From Linum tenue (taxonomy: Eukaryota; Streptophyta; Magnoliopsida; Malpighiales; Linaceae), in contig CAMGYJ010000008.1 in the NCBI GenBank assembly GCA_946122785.1, forward strand, positions 8,333,475 through 8,397,474: 64,000 nt of DNA, given 5' to 3'. Positions 48,048 through 59,600 of this stretch are shown here, in pieces. A program made the position numbers and the translations under genes. Position 1 is the first letter of the stretch; every line of letters begins with the position of its first letter. The notes under the pieces are model-generated. The model did no database searches. It was given only the letters and a program-made list of their open reading frames with translations, and was not told the origin of the DNA.

Positions 48048-48750
48048 AGCTCCGGTTGCGGTACGGTTATGCTTTTCTTTTTCTTCGTTTGTTCGAGATA
48101 AACTTTTCGCTGCTTGCTTTGTTATTGATCAGCCGCCGGCGGGGAAAACGATTTGACGCTTGTAATTTATATGCGTTGAATAATTGAACTCTCGTTTGGG
48201 CCCAAAACTATTAGTTTTAATCGGACAATTATGCTTTACTAAGCCCACAAGTCCAATAGTCGTCCGGCCCATTTTGCCTAATCTCAAGTCAGGTCCTGAT
48301 TGAACTGCAGACTCTACCAAACGGTATCGTTTCTACCGCTCCTCATGAGTCATGACCCGAACGGGGCAAGCTCACGGAGACGACGAAAATATCGCCGCCC
48401 ACCGCTCACCCTCCGCAGAAAATCTTCCACGGCGATACAACGACGAAAGCGCTGGTTAGCGAGCCGACAGCTCTGGAAGATAAACCTGTCACGAGCTTTT
48501 GCGACACGTGTACAGTGGACACCTGTCCCCTTCCGCAAGCAAAAGAAAAAGTTTCCTACGCAGTCATATTTATTGGGGGAAACGAAATGACAATAATAGA
48601 GACAGAAAACACCCGCGCTCCCTTCTAGGCTGAAAGTAAGAAAGAGAGTGCGTGAGTTCTGCTGCAAGAAGCGAGTTGGGGGCGAGCTGAGGCCTGAGTG
48701 TGGGGAAAGTGAAGAAAAGGAAAGGAAGAATTGAGGTTTGAGGAGCAAAA
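48048..48750. promoter_or_regulatory. Shared divergent promoter of the F-box and USP genes
   Basis: This 703-bp region separates two head-to-head start codons. It holds site-II-like GGCCCA/TGGGCC motifs (near 48197, 48241 and 48266) and an ACACGTGT box near 48504-48511. ORFs here on both strands have no protein-like pattern. Confidence 0.5.
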
Positions 48751-50247
48751 ATGGAGGGCGAGCCGACTCGGATAATGATCGCGGTGAACGAGTCATCAAT
48801 CAAGAAGTATCCGCACCCGTCCATCAGCTGCAGGGGAGCTTTCGAGTGGACTCTGGAGAAGATCGTCCGCTCCAACACTTCTGGATTCAAGCTCCTCTTC
48901 CTCCACGTCCAAATCCCCGACGAGGATGGTTCGCTGCTCTCTCTCTCTCTCTCTCTCTTGCTCTCTGAGCTCTTTTAGCACTGTTGATGTGATAGAGACA
49001 TAGATTTCTTAGCTTGCTTTTCTCTTTCGCTGGTCTCTTGCTCATTTCTTTGCTTGGCTGAGCTTGATTGATCGCGTTCTTGAAGTGTGATCTTAGGGTT
49101 TCGAGAAGTGGCGTTGATCTTAGGGCTCTCTGTAACGGTAGCGTCCCTGTCATAGTTAACTAGCTGCTTGAATTGGTTCAGAGAGAGGTTAAGGTCTGGG
49201 TGTTTATCAAGAATTGACTTCAAGAGAGCTTTGATTTCTTTAGAATGGAAAGCACCAGAAAGAGATTATAGTTAACATTAGCTTGAACAACTCGCCGTTA
49301 TCAATTGGTTCTTGATCCTCCCGTCCCTTCCATTTACCCATCAGTTTGATTGTTTGGGAGTTCTATCCGGTGTCATTTGCTGGTATTCAGAAATTGAATT
49401 GGTGAAGAAGAAGAAGAAGAAGAAGAAGAAGAAGAAGAAGAAGAAGAAGAAGAAGAAGAAGAAGAAGAAGAAGAAGAAGAAGAAGAAGATGGGGGAAATG
49501 ATTGACTAGTGGAAGGATGTTAGGTTTTGTTTGCGTTAGTAGGGTAAATTATACTACCATTAATGTTGAACTGTATCTGTTTGCTAAGATGTGGTGTTGA
49601 CTGTTGAGAGACTGGGATGGATCATGGATGGATGCTTGATTGAAGCTTCTCAAAACATTTTCCATGGCTAGGTTTTGATGACGTGGATAGCATATTCGCA
49701 TCTCCTGATGATTTCAAGCAAATGGCTCGTAGGGACAAGGCTAGGGGTCTTCATCTGCTAGAGTATTTCGTGGATAGGTGCCATGAGCTTGGGGTAAATA
49801 TGCTTCACTCAAGATTCCACAAGTGGTCCCTTGAGAAATTTGTCCCTGATTTTGATTTTGAATGTCTGGTAGGTTGCCTGTGAGGCCTGGATTAAGAAGG
49901 GTGATCCGAAGGAGGTGATCTGTCGCGAAGTGGACCGTGTTCACCCGGATTTCCTGGTCGTTGGAAGCCGGGGTCTCGGCCCTTTCCAGAGGTATGGTGA
50001 TCTGTTGTTTCATAAACACTTGCAATCTATTGAACTACTGGCCCATTTTGTAGACATTGAACGGTAACTTAGGACTTGTGCACTTCATGGCATTGACTGG
50101 GAGAATTCTTTCTTGCTTTGATGGTAATGCTTTGGCAGGGTGTTCGTTGGGACAGTGAGTGAGTTTGCCCAGAAACATGCCGAGTGCCCCGTGATCTGTA
50201 TCAAACGCAGAGCTGATGAGACCCCTCGGGATCCAGTTGACGACTGA
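48751..50247 (+). CDS. Universal stress protein (UspA-like, ATP-binding type)
   Basis: A small soluble nucleotide-binding alpha/beta protein of the adenine nucleotide alpha-hydrolase-like superfamily. Four exons (48751-48928, 49672-49793, 49873-49991 and 50139-50247) give 528 nt, or 175 residues, the same length as the structurally solved Arabidopsis At3g01520 protein as I recall it. Conserved blocks are IMIAVNESSIKKYP, AFEWTLEKIVRSNTS, LLFLHVQ, KGDPKEVICREV and PDFLVVGSRGLG. The ATP-binding signature G-2x-G-9x-G-[ST] is intact (GSRG, nine residues, GT), so nucleotide binding is expected. The first intron carries a long GAA repeat. From memory the positional Arabidopsis match is At5g14680. 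Confidence 0.95.
49404..49489 (+). repeat. (GAA)n microsatellite in intron 1 of the USP gene
   Basis: An uninterrupted GAA/AAG run of about 86 bp (some 28 units) sits about 180 bp before the acceptor of exon 2. The poly-lysine ORF across it is an artefact. Confidence 0.97.
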
Positions 50248-51375
50248 TGTCCGCATGCAATTGTTCTTTCTCCGTGTATGATCGATTCTGATACTGTAAG
50301 ATTGCGGTTTTCAGCGTGTGAATGAAAGATTGAGAGCATATGAAGTGGATGGACTGAGTGTTAGTTCTTGGTAGTATGGAAGATGAAAGACCGGTAATTC
50401 TTTTGTTCTTTTGGTGGAACAGTAATCCTGGAATTCGGCTCGGAATTTTCTCTGCTTCCTGTCTTGTATAATACCATTGCCTCACTATAGCGATAAAATA
50501 CTACACTTCGAGAGTACAATAGCGGGAACTATATTTACTGCTTGTGAGGGAGCAAAAATGATGCCATGATTTTGCGTTGTGTTGCCATCCAATAAAAAGT
50601 TGGGACAAACACACAAGCTTATCCAAAAAACAATATCTAGCGGAAGATCAGTAATTGAACTAGACTAGACGTTCCTCCGTTGATGATCAGAAGAACTTAA
50701 AATGAATCCCCTAGTGCCAAAAATTTTACAAATAAATTTTACCATAGATTAAGCTCTTAGTTAATTTCCCTTTGTATTAGCTTTGTTAAGATCCTACTGC
50801 CGGACATCAAGTCTGTACCCTGATTCTTGCCGGCTGCCTTTACCTAGAGAGACATACAAAATCAGACCAACCAATCCCAATTCTGTTTCCCATTTTCCAC
50901 CATTGGCCCAACCGAATCCTCATTCAGCTGCTAATCCATACCAAATGCCTCATGCAGAAAGAGAATCAACCAAACCACCAATGGAAAACAGAGCTTCCAA
51001 CCAAAACAACTGAGAAAAGGGGGGGAATTAACAAGTCTTTTCAATGGCTTGATCTCCTAGAATTGAACCTGTGACCATCTCAAAATGCAACTTCGTTAAT
51101 ATGCATTAAACGTACCAGATACCACAGAGCCACACATAGATATGGCAAAATAAACATATGATTTCTTTTACCCCTCTCTAGGCTGCCAATATATTCAAGT
51201 AAAAGGTGGTAAGAAACTATCTAACCCCCTTCCCCCCAACCCTTACTTGCTGTGCACATAACATCAAGATCATTAACTGTAGTCTGTAGACAAATTAATA
51301 CCAAATTTAAGAGATCTGAGCCTATAACAACAACTCACAAAAGGAAACAACACAGACAAAGCAACAACCACTCTT
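50248..51375. other. Convergent 3' region between USP and PWWP genes
   Basis: It contains the USP 3' UTR and the PWWP gene's 3' UTR. No further gene is visible. Confidence 0.5.
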
Positions 51376-54201
51376 CTAACTACAACCTCCCGGAGGCTTG
51401 ACCATTGTGTTTAACTTCTCAATCACTCCTCTAATTTCACCTTCCACCCTGGATTTCAAGTTGGCAGACATCTCCGATGAACTACTCTTCAGCATCGAGT
51501 CCACCACCTCAAGCTTCTCTATTACATTACGGAGCTCTGAAGGGACTGGAAATTTGGGCATTGAAGGGGCATAACGAAGCCGAAAGTTCACGTGGCTTGT
51601 GCCAAAGGGGCTCGAACGGTGGCTGTGGGTCAGTGCTTCCTCGGCTTCGGATTTACTGGAGAATGCAATCCTAGCACAGCGATTGTTGTAGAGCATGTCG
51701 GTTTCATCTTTGTTCAATGCACCAAATGGGCCGTATATTCTTAGAAGATCATCCTTGGAAGGTAGATATGATCCCGGGCCAAAAGTGACATGAAGGGTAG
51801 CAGCTACAGGCTTATCCGTCTTCTGGAATTCCTTGTTCTGATGCGATTTAAGATCATTAGGTGAACTTGGGTCCGATTCAGATCCTTCTTGAAGTTTCTT
51901 CTTCCTTCTTCCTCGTTTAGGCTTGATGTTCTGCTCGTTGTTTGATCCCTCCTCATTATTGCCTGGGCTTCTAAGCTCGGAAACAAAACCCAAGACCTGA
52001 TCAAGATGTTTGCTTTCCTTGACATGGAGTGGGTTGAGAGCTACTGAGCGGATATGACATAGCATTTCACTCGCAGCTGTCCGAGCTTCGATTGTGCTGG
52101 TCTGATCTTTAGTTGTCTCTGGAATCAGATCATCAGGTTTCCCATCCACAACAGCTTGCTCTTTAGAGGGTTCTTCCAGAGAATTAACATCATTACTATG
52201 ATGACCAGCAGCTTCAGTCCTATCCTCGGCTAATTGAGATTCACCCGACGCCTTCATTTTCGGCCTCTGCCCAAGAGTAATATTAGTGTAGGGAGGGGAA
52301 AGGTACCGGCTTTTCTTCCTTTCCCTAGACAAAGCAACATTCTCACTTGTTTGGTTGCCCTTGTTGCCATCATTTTCAATAGTTGAGCCACCAGCCATTT
52401 TCTTTTCTGTCGCTTCTTCGGTTTTTCCTAGGCTGTCATCATTTACGACACTGTTATCTTCCTGTTTCTTCCTTCTCCTTGACACTGGGGTTTTTACATT
52501 GATGGCCAATGTGTCATGATTGGCTGCAGTTACTGGAGATTTAGGAACTTCTCTGCCTTTCCTCTTCCTTACCCCAGGAACGGACTCACTGGGTGCTTCC
52601 ACATTAGCTTCCTTGCTACGTTTACTCCTTCTCGATCCATAGGGGACTTCTGTGTTTTCGCTCTTTTGCTGTCCAGAGGAAGCAACTTCATTGATAGCTT
52701 TACTCTTATGTAAACTAGAGGCAGAAATATCACCCGAGCTAGCTTCAGTTTTGGCCACCTCAGTAACCTTAGGACTGCTTCGCACTTTCCTCTTTTTACT
52801 TCCAGATGGTTCTGGGTTTTCAATTACCTCATCTCCTGCAACTCCACTTTTGCTCACCCTCTTCTTCCTTCCAGATACAGTTTTGCTTCCACTTGCTTCT
52901 GCTTCAGTCTCAGCATCAGGACTACCACTAATAATTTCGGCAATGCTTTTCTGCTTCCTTCTCCGAGGTGCCAAGCGTTCTGGAAACACCTGTGGTGTCT
53001 GCAATGAGTTCTGAGAGTCTTGGCCAAGGGAAGAAGAAACCCAGTCTTCTTCAACTGGCCCAGGAAATATACCTTCCGCTAAAGTATTCTTCTGATTACT
53101 CGGATCACCCAGCATCCACTTAGGAGAGTCATCTTCGAGCCCTGGAATTTCCGTCGGCTCAGAAAAAGCCTGCAATTTGCGCCCGCATTTTCCTCTGTAG
53201 AAAGCTGACAAGGAGCTCTTCACTATAGCAAGCTCCAACGCATTACCAAATCTGACACCTTTTGCCATATGTTTGATCGAATGGAATACATTTTCTGGTT
53301 TAAACAGAGTATTATCAGAGAAGTCTCCACCTTCTGGCACAAGAAGTCCATCTCTAACTCCAGCATTTGCTGCCAAGGACCTCCCAAAACCAAACAGATT
53401 GTCTCTTGGCACACAAGAGCAAGTCAAACTCAAGTCAATCGACCTACCGACCTCTTCCAGAGCCTTCTCCACAGCATTGACAAAGTTCTTGGACGTGCTT
53501 TGATTCGCCATCTCCACAAAATTCTCGTGGAAAGGCTTCAATTGAGATGGATTGCACCAAGCGAAAGTGCCATCCCCAAAATAAGCAACAAGAATCCTGC
53601 CTTCTCCATGTTTGACTTTCTTTGCTTGCTCGGATGCATCCAAGGGATCATAAATCCGCCCTGGCCACCATGGATGGCTCTTGATCTTTCCCCATACAAA
53701 ATCGCCAACATCGTAATCAAGCTCTTCCGTTTCATCCTCCTCCTCCAAGTTTCCCCCAACCTCAGTTTCTGCCTTGGCCTCATATTTTCCTTCAGCTTCC
53801 CCGCCACCCAGGAGGCTCACTTCTCCTTGCTTCTTACTATCATCACCGCCATTGCCGAACTCTTTTCTCTCATTCTTATCAATCACCTCCAACACGGAGT
53901 CCAATCCAGGGTACCTCCCACTCTGCTGCATTTCAAGCAGAGAAGAAATCCCATTCATCTCAGAGTCTTCAAGACTATCTCTATTTCCATCGAATAGAGA
54001 ACCAATTTTCCCACTCGAGTTGTTGTTCACAGCAGAAACTCCACCACCATCCAATCCTTCACTAATAAAACCACCTTTCTCACAAGCCCTAATTCCATTC
54101 TCCATCCGACTGATGGTCGACCCTTTCCCGTGTGGGCCTTGCGATTCTTCACCGGCAAGGGAGGAAGGACTTTCCGCTACAGTCTTTCGAGTAACCTTCA
54201 T
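51376..54201 (-). CDS. PWWP-domain protein (PDP family), chromatin reader
   Basis: An uninterrupted 941-residue ORF. Residues about 1-160 are acidic and low-complexity. A PWWP domain follows at about 165-228 (VGDFVWGKIKSHPWWPGRIYD, VAYFGDGTFAWC), with SHPWWP at 175-180, then the plant-specific extension around FVNAVEKALEEVG. A long charged middle holds many short basic clusters (RRRKQK, KKRKVRSS, RRKKQE), likely nuclear localisation and DNA contact. An RRM-like module lies at about 797-879 (ATLHVTFGPGSYLPSKDDLL, ARIAFSSKSEAEEAL). In Arabidopsis PDP proteins associate with FVE/MSI5 and PRC2 and help control H3K27me3 at FLC (known for the family). Here that is inferred. The 242-residue antisense ORF at 53269-53997 is a shadow. 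Confidence 0.93.
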   Translation of the reverse strand: MKVTRKTVAESPSSLAGEESQGPHGKGSTISRMENGIRACEKGGFISEGLDGGGVSAVNNNSSGKIGSLFDGNRDSLEDSEMNGISSLLEMQQSGRYPGLDSVLEVIDKNERKEFGNGGDDSKKQGEVSLLGGGEAEGKYEAKAETEVGGNLEEEDETEELDYDVGDFVWGKIKSHPWWPGRIYDPLDASEQAKKVKHGEGRILVAYFGDGTFAWCNPSQLKPFHENFVEMANQSTSKNFVNAVEKALEEVGRSIDLSLTCSCVPRDNLFGFGRSLAANAGVRDGLLVPEGGDFSDNTLFKPENVFHSIKHMAKGVRFGNALELAIVKSSLSAFYRGKCGRKLQAFSEPTEIPGLEDDSPKWMLGDPSNQKNTLAEGIFPGPVEEDWVSSSLGQDSQNSLQTPQVFPERLAPRRRKQKSIAEIISGSPDAETEAEASGSKTVSGRKKRVSKSGVAGDEVIENPEPSGSKKRKVRSSPKVTEVAKTEASSGDISASSLHKSKAINEVASSGQQKSENTEVPYGSRRSKRSKEANVEAPSESVPGVRKRKGREVPKSPVTAANHDTLAINVKTPVSRRRKKQEDNSVVNDDSLGKTEEATEKKMAGGSTIENDGNKGNQTSENVALSRERKKSRYLSPPYTNITLGQRPKMKASGESQLAEDRTEAAGHHSNDVNSLEEPSKEQAVVDGKPDDLIPETTKDQTSTIEARTAASEMLCHIRSVALNPLHVKESKHLDQVLGFVSELRSPGNNEEGSNNEQNIKPKRGRRKKKLQEGSESDPSSPNDLKSHQNKEFQKTDKPVAATLHVTFGPGSYLPSKDDLLRIYGPFGALNKDETDMLYNNRCARIAFSSKSEAEEALTHSHRSSPFGTSHVNFRLRYAPSMPKFPVPSELRNVIEKLEVVDSMLKSSSSEMSANLKSRVEGEIRGVIEKLNTMVKPPGGCS

Positions 54202-55014
54202 TTTTCCCCCACGAAAAATCCTCTAGAAGAAAGCCAGCTTACGACCAAACCAAATTCCACCCACCACTGCAAAAATAGAGAAGAGACTAGAATCAACACT
54301 GACTCAGAAGTTTAGTCTTTAGCTCCCCTCCCAAAATAAAACTAAAAAACAAATATATTAAACCCTAGCAACAAAAAATAATACAAAATCCACAACAAAA
54401 TAGAAAAGGAAACCCCAAAATTTGTCTGGAAGGGAGCCAGCCAGTAGAGACAGCCGGCAATGGATATCAATCCAGCAGATAATTATAACCAAATTGACTA
54501 TTCAAGAACTCTCATATAATCAAACGAACCATAGAGCTCTTACCTTTCCAATCAAGATGCAGAAGCCCAGAACGAATTTGCTGAAGAACCAGCAGAAGAA
54601 GACGACAGAATTAGGGTTTTGAAGCTCTGAGTTTTGCTGCCCCTTTCAGACGAGCAGTATTGTGTAGTAAAATGGGGGAAAAGAGCGTATTGAATTGAAA
54701 CCGAAGTGTCGAGCTCTCTCTCTCTATAAAAAAAAAGGATGTTCAATTTCTCACGGTGACCAGAAAATGACTCGCCAAAATACCGCTGGGCGAGAAGAGG
54801 AATCTCACGCGCGGTATCGGTTTCCCGCGGCGGTGAAACTTTTACCGCTTGGGTCTGATTTTCATTTTGTTGTCTGTACCGGTGGGCGGTGGCGCGTTTC
54901 TGTATCGTACAAATTGATCAGTCGTATAAGATTTTCTTCAGGTTGGTCCCTTTACGAGCCCGGGTAGTAGAGTGTGTGTGGCACACTCGCCCTGATCCGC
55001 TGCCACGTCCCACT
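54202..55014 (-). promoter_or_regulatory. Leader and promoter region of the PWWP gene
   Basis: The sequence up to about 54730 is probably the 5' UTR, possibly with a leader intron. A CT/GA-rich stretch with a TATAAA-like site near 54724 lies at its end. Beyond 54760 the DNA becomes GC-richer without a recognised gene. Confidence 0.4.
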
Positions 55015-55410
55015 TGTAAGTTGTTGTATAGATAAAGTACGGGAAAGTTATGTATAAGATACGTACGGGTATTATACATCGTCTCTTAGCTAATTATTTG
55101 TAAAAAAAAAAGTCTCTTAGCTAATATTACGTTTAATAGTACGTTAATAGTCATAAATATATAAAATTAATTATTTTTATAAATAAATAAATAAATATGT
55201 AAAAAATAGTATAGTTAATAATCTATTTCATTAATTACGAATATTAAACGTGTTATACAGATTTTATACGTGTTTAGTACGGAAGCCGTCAAATGAACGG
55301 AAACAAATGAAACCGCTTGACAATAATACGGATACGGAAGTTTTAAACGGATAAAGTACGTATATGTCATATACGTGTATTAAACGGAGTATTTACTAAC
55401 TATGATCACA
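55015..55410. repeat. TACG/CGTA-rich AT sequence, possible decayed transposon
   Basis: ATACGTAC, TATACGTG, AGTACGG, TAGTACG and related words recur more than a dozen times in about 400 bp, for example ATAAAGTACG at both edges. This resembles the subterminal repeats of a DNA transposon, but no clean ends or target duplication were found. Confidence 0.35.
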
Positions 55411-56626
55411 GGTTCCCCGATGGATGGTTTGCGATGGCGAGTAGCTGAGCGTAGCCAATAATAGCGCGTGCTCGATTGGATAACCCGTACGTAACCGCCC
55501 AGTTAAGAAAGGGTAATCTATTCTCCCGGGGCCTGGCTAACAGGTGGGCCCTGGGCCGAATCCGGGCCACATAATGGGCCATGGGACCACCAGGTCCACC
55601 ACCACGGCGCCGCTTTCAGCTGTCCGCTCTTTAATAAAGGAAGGAGCCATTGATGGTTCGACGGCAGCACAAGGATAAATCGGCGGGGCTCAGCCGGCGC
55701 ACCGAGACGAAAGTGAAACATGTGATCCAGCAATTATTAACATATTAGAGTGTAGCTTAGTTTATCGCATGAGGCTCATCAGGTTATAACGAATTATGAA
55801 TCAACACAATCTAAAGTTAAATTATTATGTTGTCATCATACGTTCTTAGACGTTCTAAATCACTAGAATCAAATAACTATGATACGTACTACAACCATAA
55901 ATCAAATGATTTTTTTTTTTTTGAAGTTTCGACCTGTCTCGATACCACATGAATGACATTGAGTTCTCAATCAGACGACCAAGGACATGAAAACCCGTCC
56001 TTAGCATGTTTAAGGATACAGGGTAACTCACATGCATAGTAAATAGAACATCCTTGGACTTTCCCCTTCTTCACCTTCACAGACAGAATCACAGTAATAA
56101 AGCCACAAAATTTGGGCATTCTGAATTTTGAATTTACCTGCCATAAAATTACACCTACATACGTAAACATTCCTTCCTCTACGAATACAAAACTTCTGAC
56201 TGTAGAAAACAAAAATGGGACAAAAAAAATACATCCCATATTTCTTTTTTTTTTTTTACTGGCCGTAAAACTGATCTCAGTACAACTTTTTCTTTTCTTC
56301 TTCCAGTCTTTTTTTTTATAATTTTTTTCAAATCAGTTCAGAGACCAGTAATCTATGCTCAAACGTCAAAAGACGAAACATGTTCAAGTCTGCCACTTAA
56401 CTATCTCAGTATCATATCCCCGTAACCCAATTACGGTGGCTGTGAAAAATCAGAAAAATCCCCTTTCTACACATCCGAGATACAAGAAAGAACAAAAAAG
56501 AAAACAAGATCGGGGGATAGTTTCAGAAAATTGCTAACCGGAAAAAGGCTACTGTAAATTAGTTTCAGAATAGGAATTTTCTTTTAACACCTTACCTTGC
56601 TGTACAATTCCCGACTGACATCATCA
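55411..56626. other. Intergenic DNA with the 3' region of the CCCH/RRM gene
   Basis: A GC-rich patch with several GGCCCA/GGGCC motifs lies at 55440-55720. The rest is AT-rich. The 3' UTR of the CCCH/RRM gene should lie within about 56100-56626. Confidence 0.45.
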
Positions 56627-59600
56627 TCAGCAACCATCTTCGCATTCAACTGGTTCTTCCTTGCCCGAACTAGCCTCTTTCTCGGTGGAGATCTTCGTGA
56701 GGGCAGGTTTGATTTGGACTGATTCGTCTTCAGTTGGATGTGGCTGGGGAGGTTCACTTAACTCACTCTTTTCTACACCGCCATTTGTTTCTGAGTGTTG
56801 AGCTTCTTGAGGATCAGGCTTTTTTGACTTGTCGTCGGGAAGAGGTAACGGTGTGGTTGCTTTGCTCCGAGGGTTGTTGGTGGAAGGGGAACTTGATGGC
56901 ATCCAGGTAAACCGTAAATCATGGCCTTGCCAGGTTTTACCATTTACGAATGCTGTCTCCGCTGAGCGACGAGTTACAAAAGTTACATGAGCGCAGGAGC
57001 AAAGTTTAGTGGCTGTTGTCTTGGATGTATCATCACCATCATCGCGGTCATCACTTTGACATGGTTCTGCACTTTCCAGTTCCACTGAAGTGAGATTGCC
57101 AAAAGTGGAGAAGTGCTCCTTCAAAACATCAACCTAGATGAATGACAAGATGTCAGTTCAGTTTTCATCAATGCCTAAACAGAACACGACCAACCCTAAA
57201 AAAGCACTTTAGACACAGCTTAAAAGACAATGGCCAAAGGAGACAAGTTGTCTTGGAGCTCAAAATATACCAACGGAAAAAGAATAGTCTGGTTGGCTTG
57301 GAGGGGGGAATTTGGCCATGGAATGGTCTACTTCCCGGAAACTATGGAACACTAGTCATTCTATCGTTTGGCTAGCTTGACATTTTAACGTCGATGGAAT
57401 TGGATTCTAGCACTTGTTGGAATTTACATTACACGAGTAGGAGGGAGGATAAATCAAAATTAGCAACAAGGACAACATTCTAGTTTTTTCCCCTATTAAA
57501 TCCCATCAACAGCACTCCATCTCGCTAAAAGTGCATCTAACCAATGGATGGGATTTCCAAAGTCCAACCCTTGTCACATCACATCCCACTCATTTGAAAT
57601 TCCATGGATGAGCTTTTCATGCATGCAGCGGAAGAAAATTTGTGTGCAAACCAATACACTAGTGCGCATAGAACTACAAACATGAAGAGATTGGAATGAG
57701 AGAGAGAGAGAGAGAGAGAGAGACATACATTTGCCAAACCAGCAGGCAAGGGGGGAATGATCTTAAACGTTGTCGGGCGATTGTCCAACTTGTATCTATT
57801 CGCCAGACAAGGAGAGCCAACAATAGGTACTACAGTCCGCACTGGCGGCAGCCACTTTGAGTCTGAAGATTCCTCTGGCACTGTCCCTCCAGCAATAATC
57901 TTAGAAGTGGGTGACGCCGTTTCTGTTGATTTGTTCTTATTGGCCATCTTCATCTCCCGACAGGGTGGCGGAGAGGGAACAGACAGCATTGTTTCGGTAG
58001 TAGTTTTTGCAGCATCAGCTGCGACTTTAGATTTCTTTGGAGTCTCAGTCGATACCTCACTCTTGGTTACTGTTGTCTGCAAACAAGACAATAAAGTACC
58101 CATTTAGTTTTATTTCGTATAGGTTACGACTCTATACGGATGAAGATCACTTTATGAACACCATGCAAAATACAGCTTTGGGTGCACAATATTCAAGAAT
58201 TAAGCCTGCTGCTTGCAGTTAACTTTGGATGTTTGTTTGCCTAGACAGTGAGACTAACACATTTCTTCAATCCAACTTTCTAGAAAAATGTAAAAGCCAT
58301 CTCACATAAAAAGATTTATTATCAACTTAAATAAGAATATGCTCTAGAAGTTATATCCATAGTCATTCCTCAAACCAGAATCATTCTTATTAATAAACAA
58401 ACTATCTATCATTCTCATAAAAAAATTATTCACAAATTATCTCATGTCCCAACCATATCTACTTTTACTAAAACCTTACCAGTCACACCTTTTTACTTCA
58501 GTAACGAACACACCCTTTGAGTCAGGTCTTATTGTATGCAATTTCAAGGGATATTATAATGACACTAGAAGCCTTGCTAAAGTATTGGGCAAGATGTAAA
58601 AAAGTCAACAAACATGGATGAGAATCACTCACAGGAAGATCCTCAACTCAAGAGAGTTTTCACTTACTTGTTTCTGAAGCTTTTCCAATTGGCGCCGGAA
58701 GTCATTCCGCTTCTGGTCTAGCATTTCCTGCTTTTTGCGGAGCTCTTCCTTCAATTGTTCTAGCTTTTTCTGAACAGGAGGTGGACCTATGGGACTATTT
58801 GCATTGGGGAGCTTTTGGTACTCAGTGGAAGCATCAGAGGGAATATCACTGGCAACCTTTGCTCCACTTGACTGAACAATATCTTTTCCCTTGTTACCAA
58901 CAGAAGGATGAGGTGGGACTGGGATTGATCCCGTACCACGTGGAGGTAAAGACACACCACTGTTGCTACTGCTCACACCACCATCAGGTATGCTATCACG
59001 ATTTGCCCACCACAACTTGATAAACCGATTCCCCATCACAGCATCCGGAGCCATTAGAGCAGCTTCCGCCTCTTCCTTCTTTGAAAACTGAATAAATGCC
59101 CGGTCACTTTTTGAAGGTATATAAATATCGATTATCTCGCCAAATTTGTGGAAATGAGAAAGGAGAGTCTCCCTTCTGTTGCTCTTGAGTGGAATACCTG
59201 CGACAAATAATGTACGCAATGCCTTCTGAGATGGCTTTCGCATAACACGCATAGGCTGACCACCTAGGGGCTTGTTGTCTGAGGCTGGCCCACCAATATC
59301 CTCGGACATAACGACATGTTGCTTCCCACGTCGAAAAGCACCTCGAGGATTGGCTGAAGCATCCTGTTCCTCCTTGTTAGCTCCATTCTCCAAATGACCG
59401 ACATTGCTTGTAGTTGAATCCATTTTCTCTTTCCCTTCTCGTCGGTTTCTAATACCACTGATTCTGCCCCAAACTGATGAGCCTGTGACTAGACCGGCAT
59501 GATCCTGATCAGAGGGATCAACATTCATCAGAGAATCAGTTCCATTATTTTTGGGTGAATGTAGGTGTAAGAGTGAGTTGGATGTTTCAGGACCACTGTT

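Noticed and set aside
49312..49509. ORF with a poly-lysine tract
   Set aside because: It is the GAA repeat in the USP intron read as codons.
53269..53997. 242-residue plus-strand ORF
   Set aside because: It lies entirely antisense to the PWWP coding exon. Its sequence is low-complexity and matches no family.
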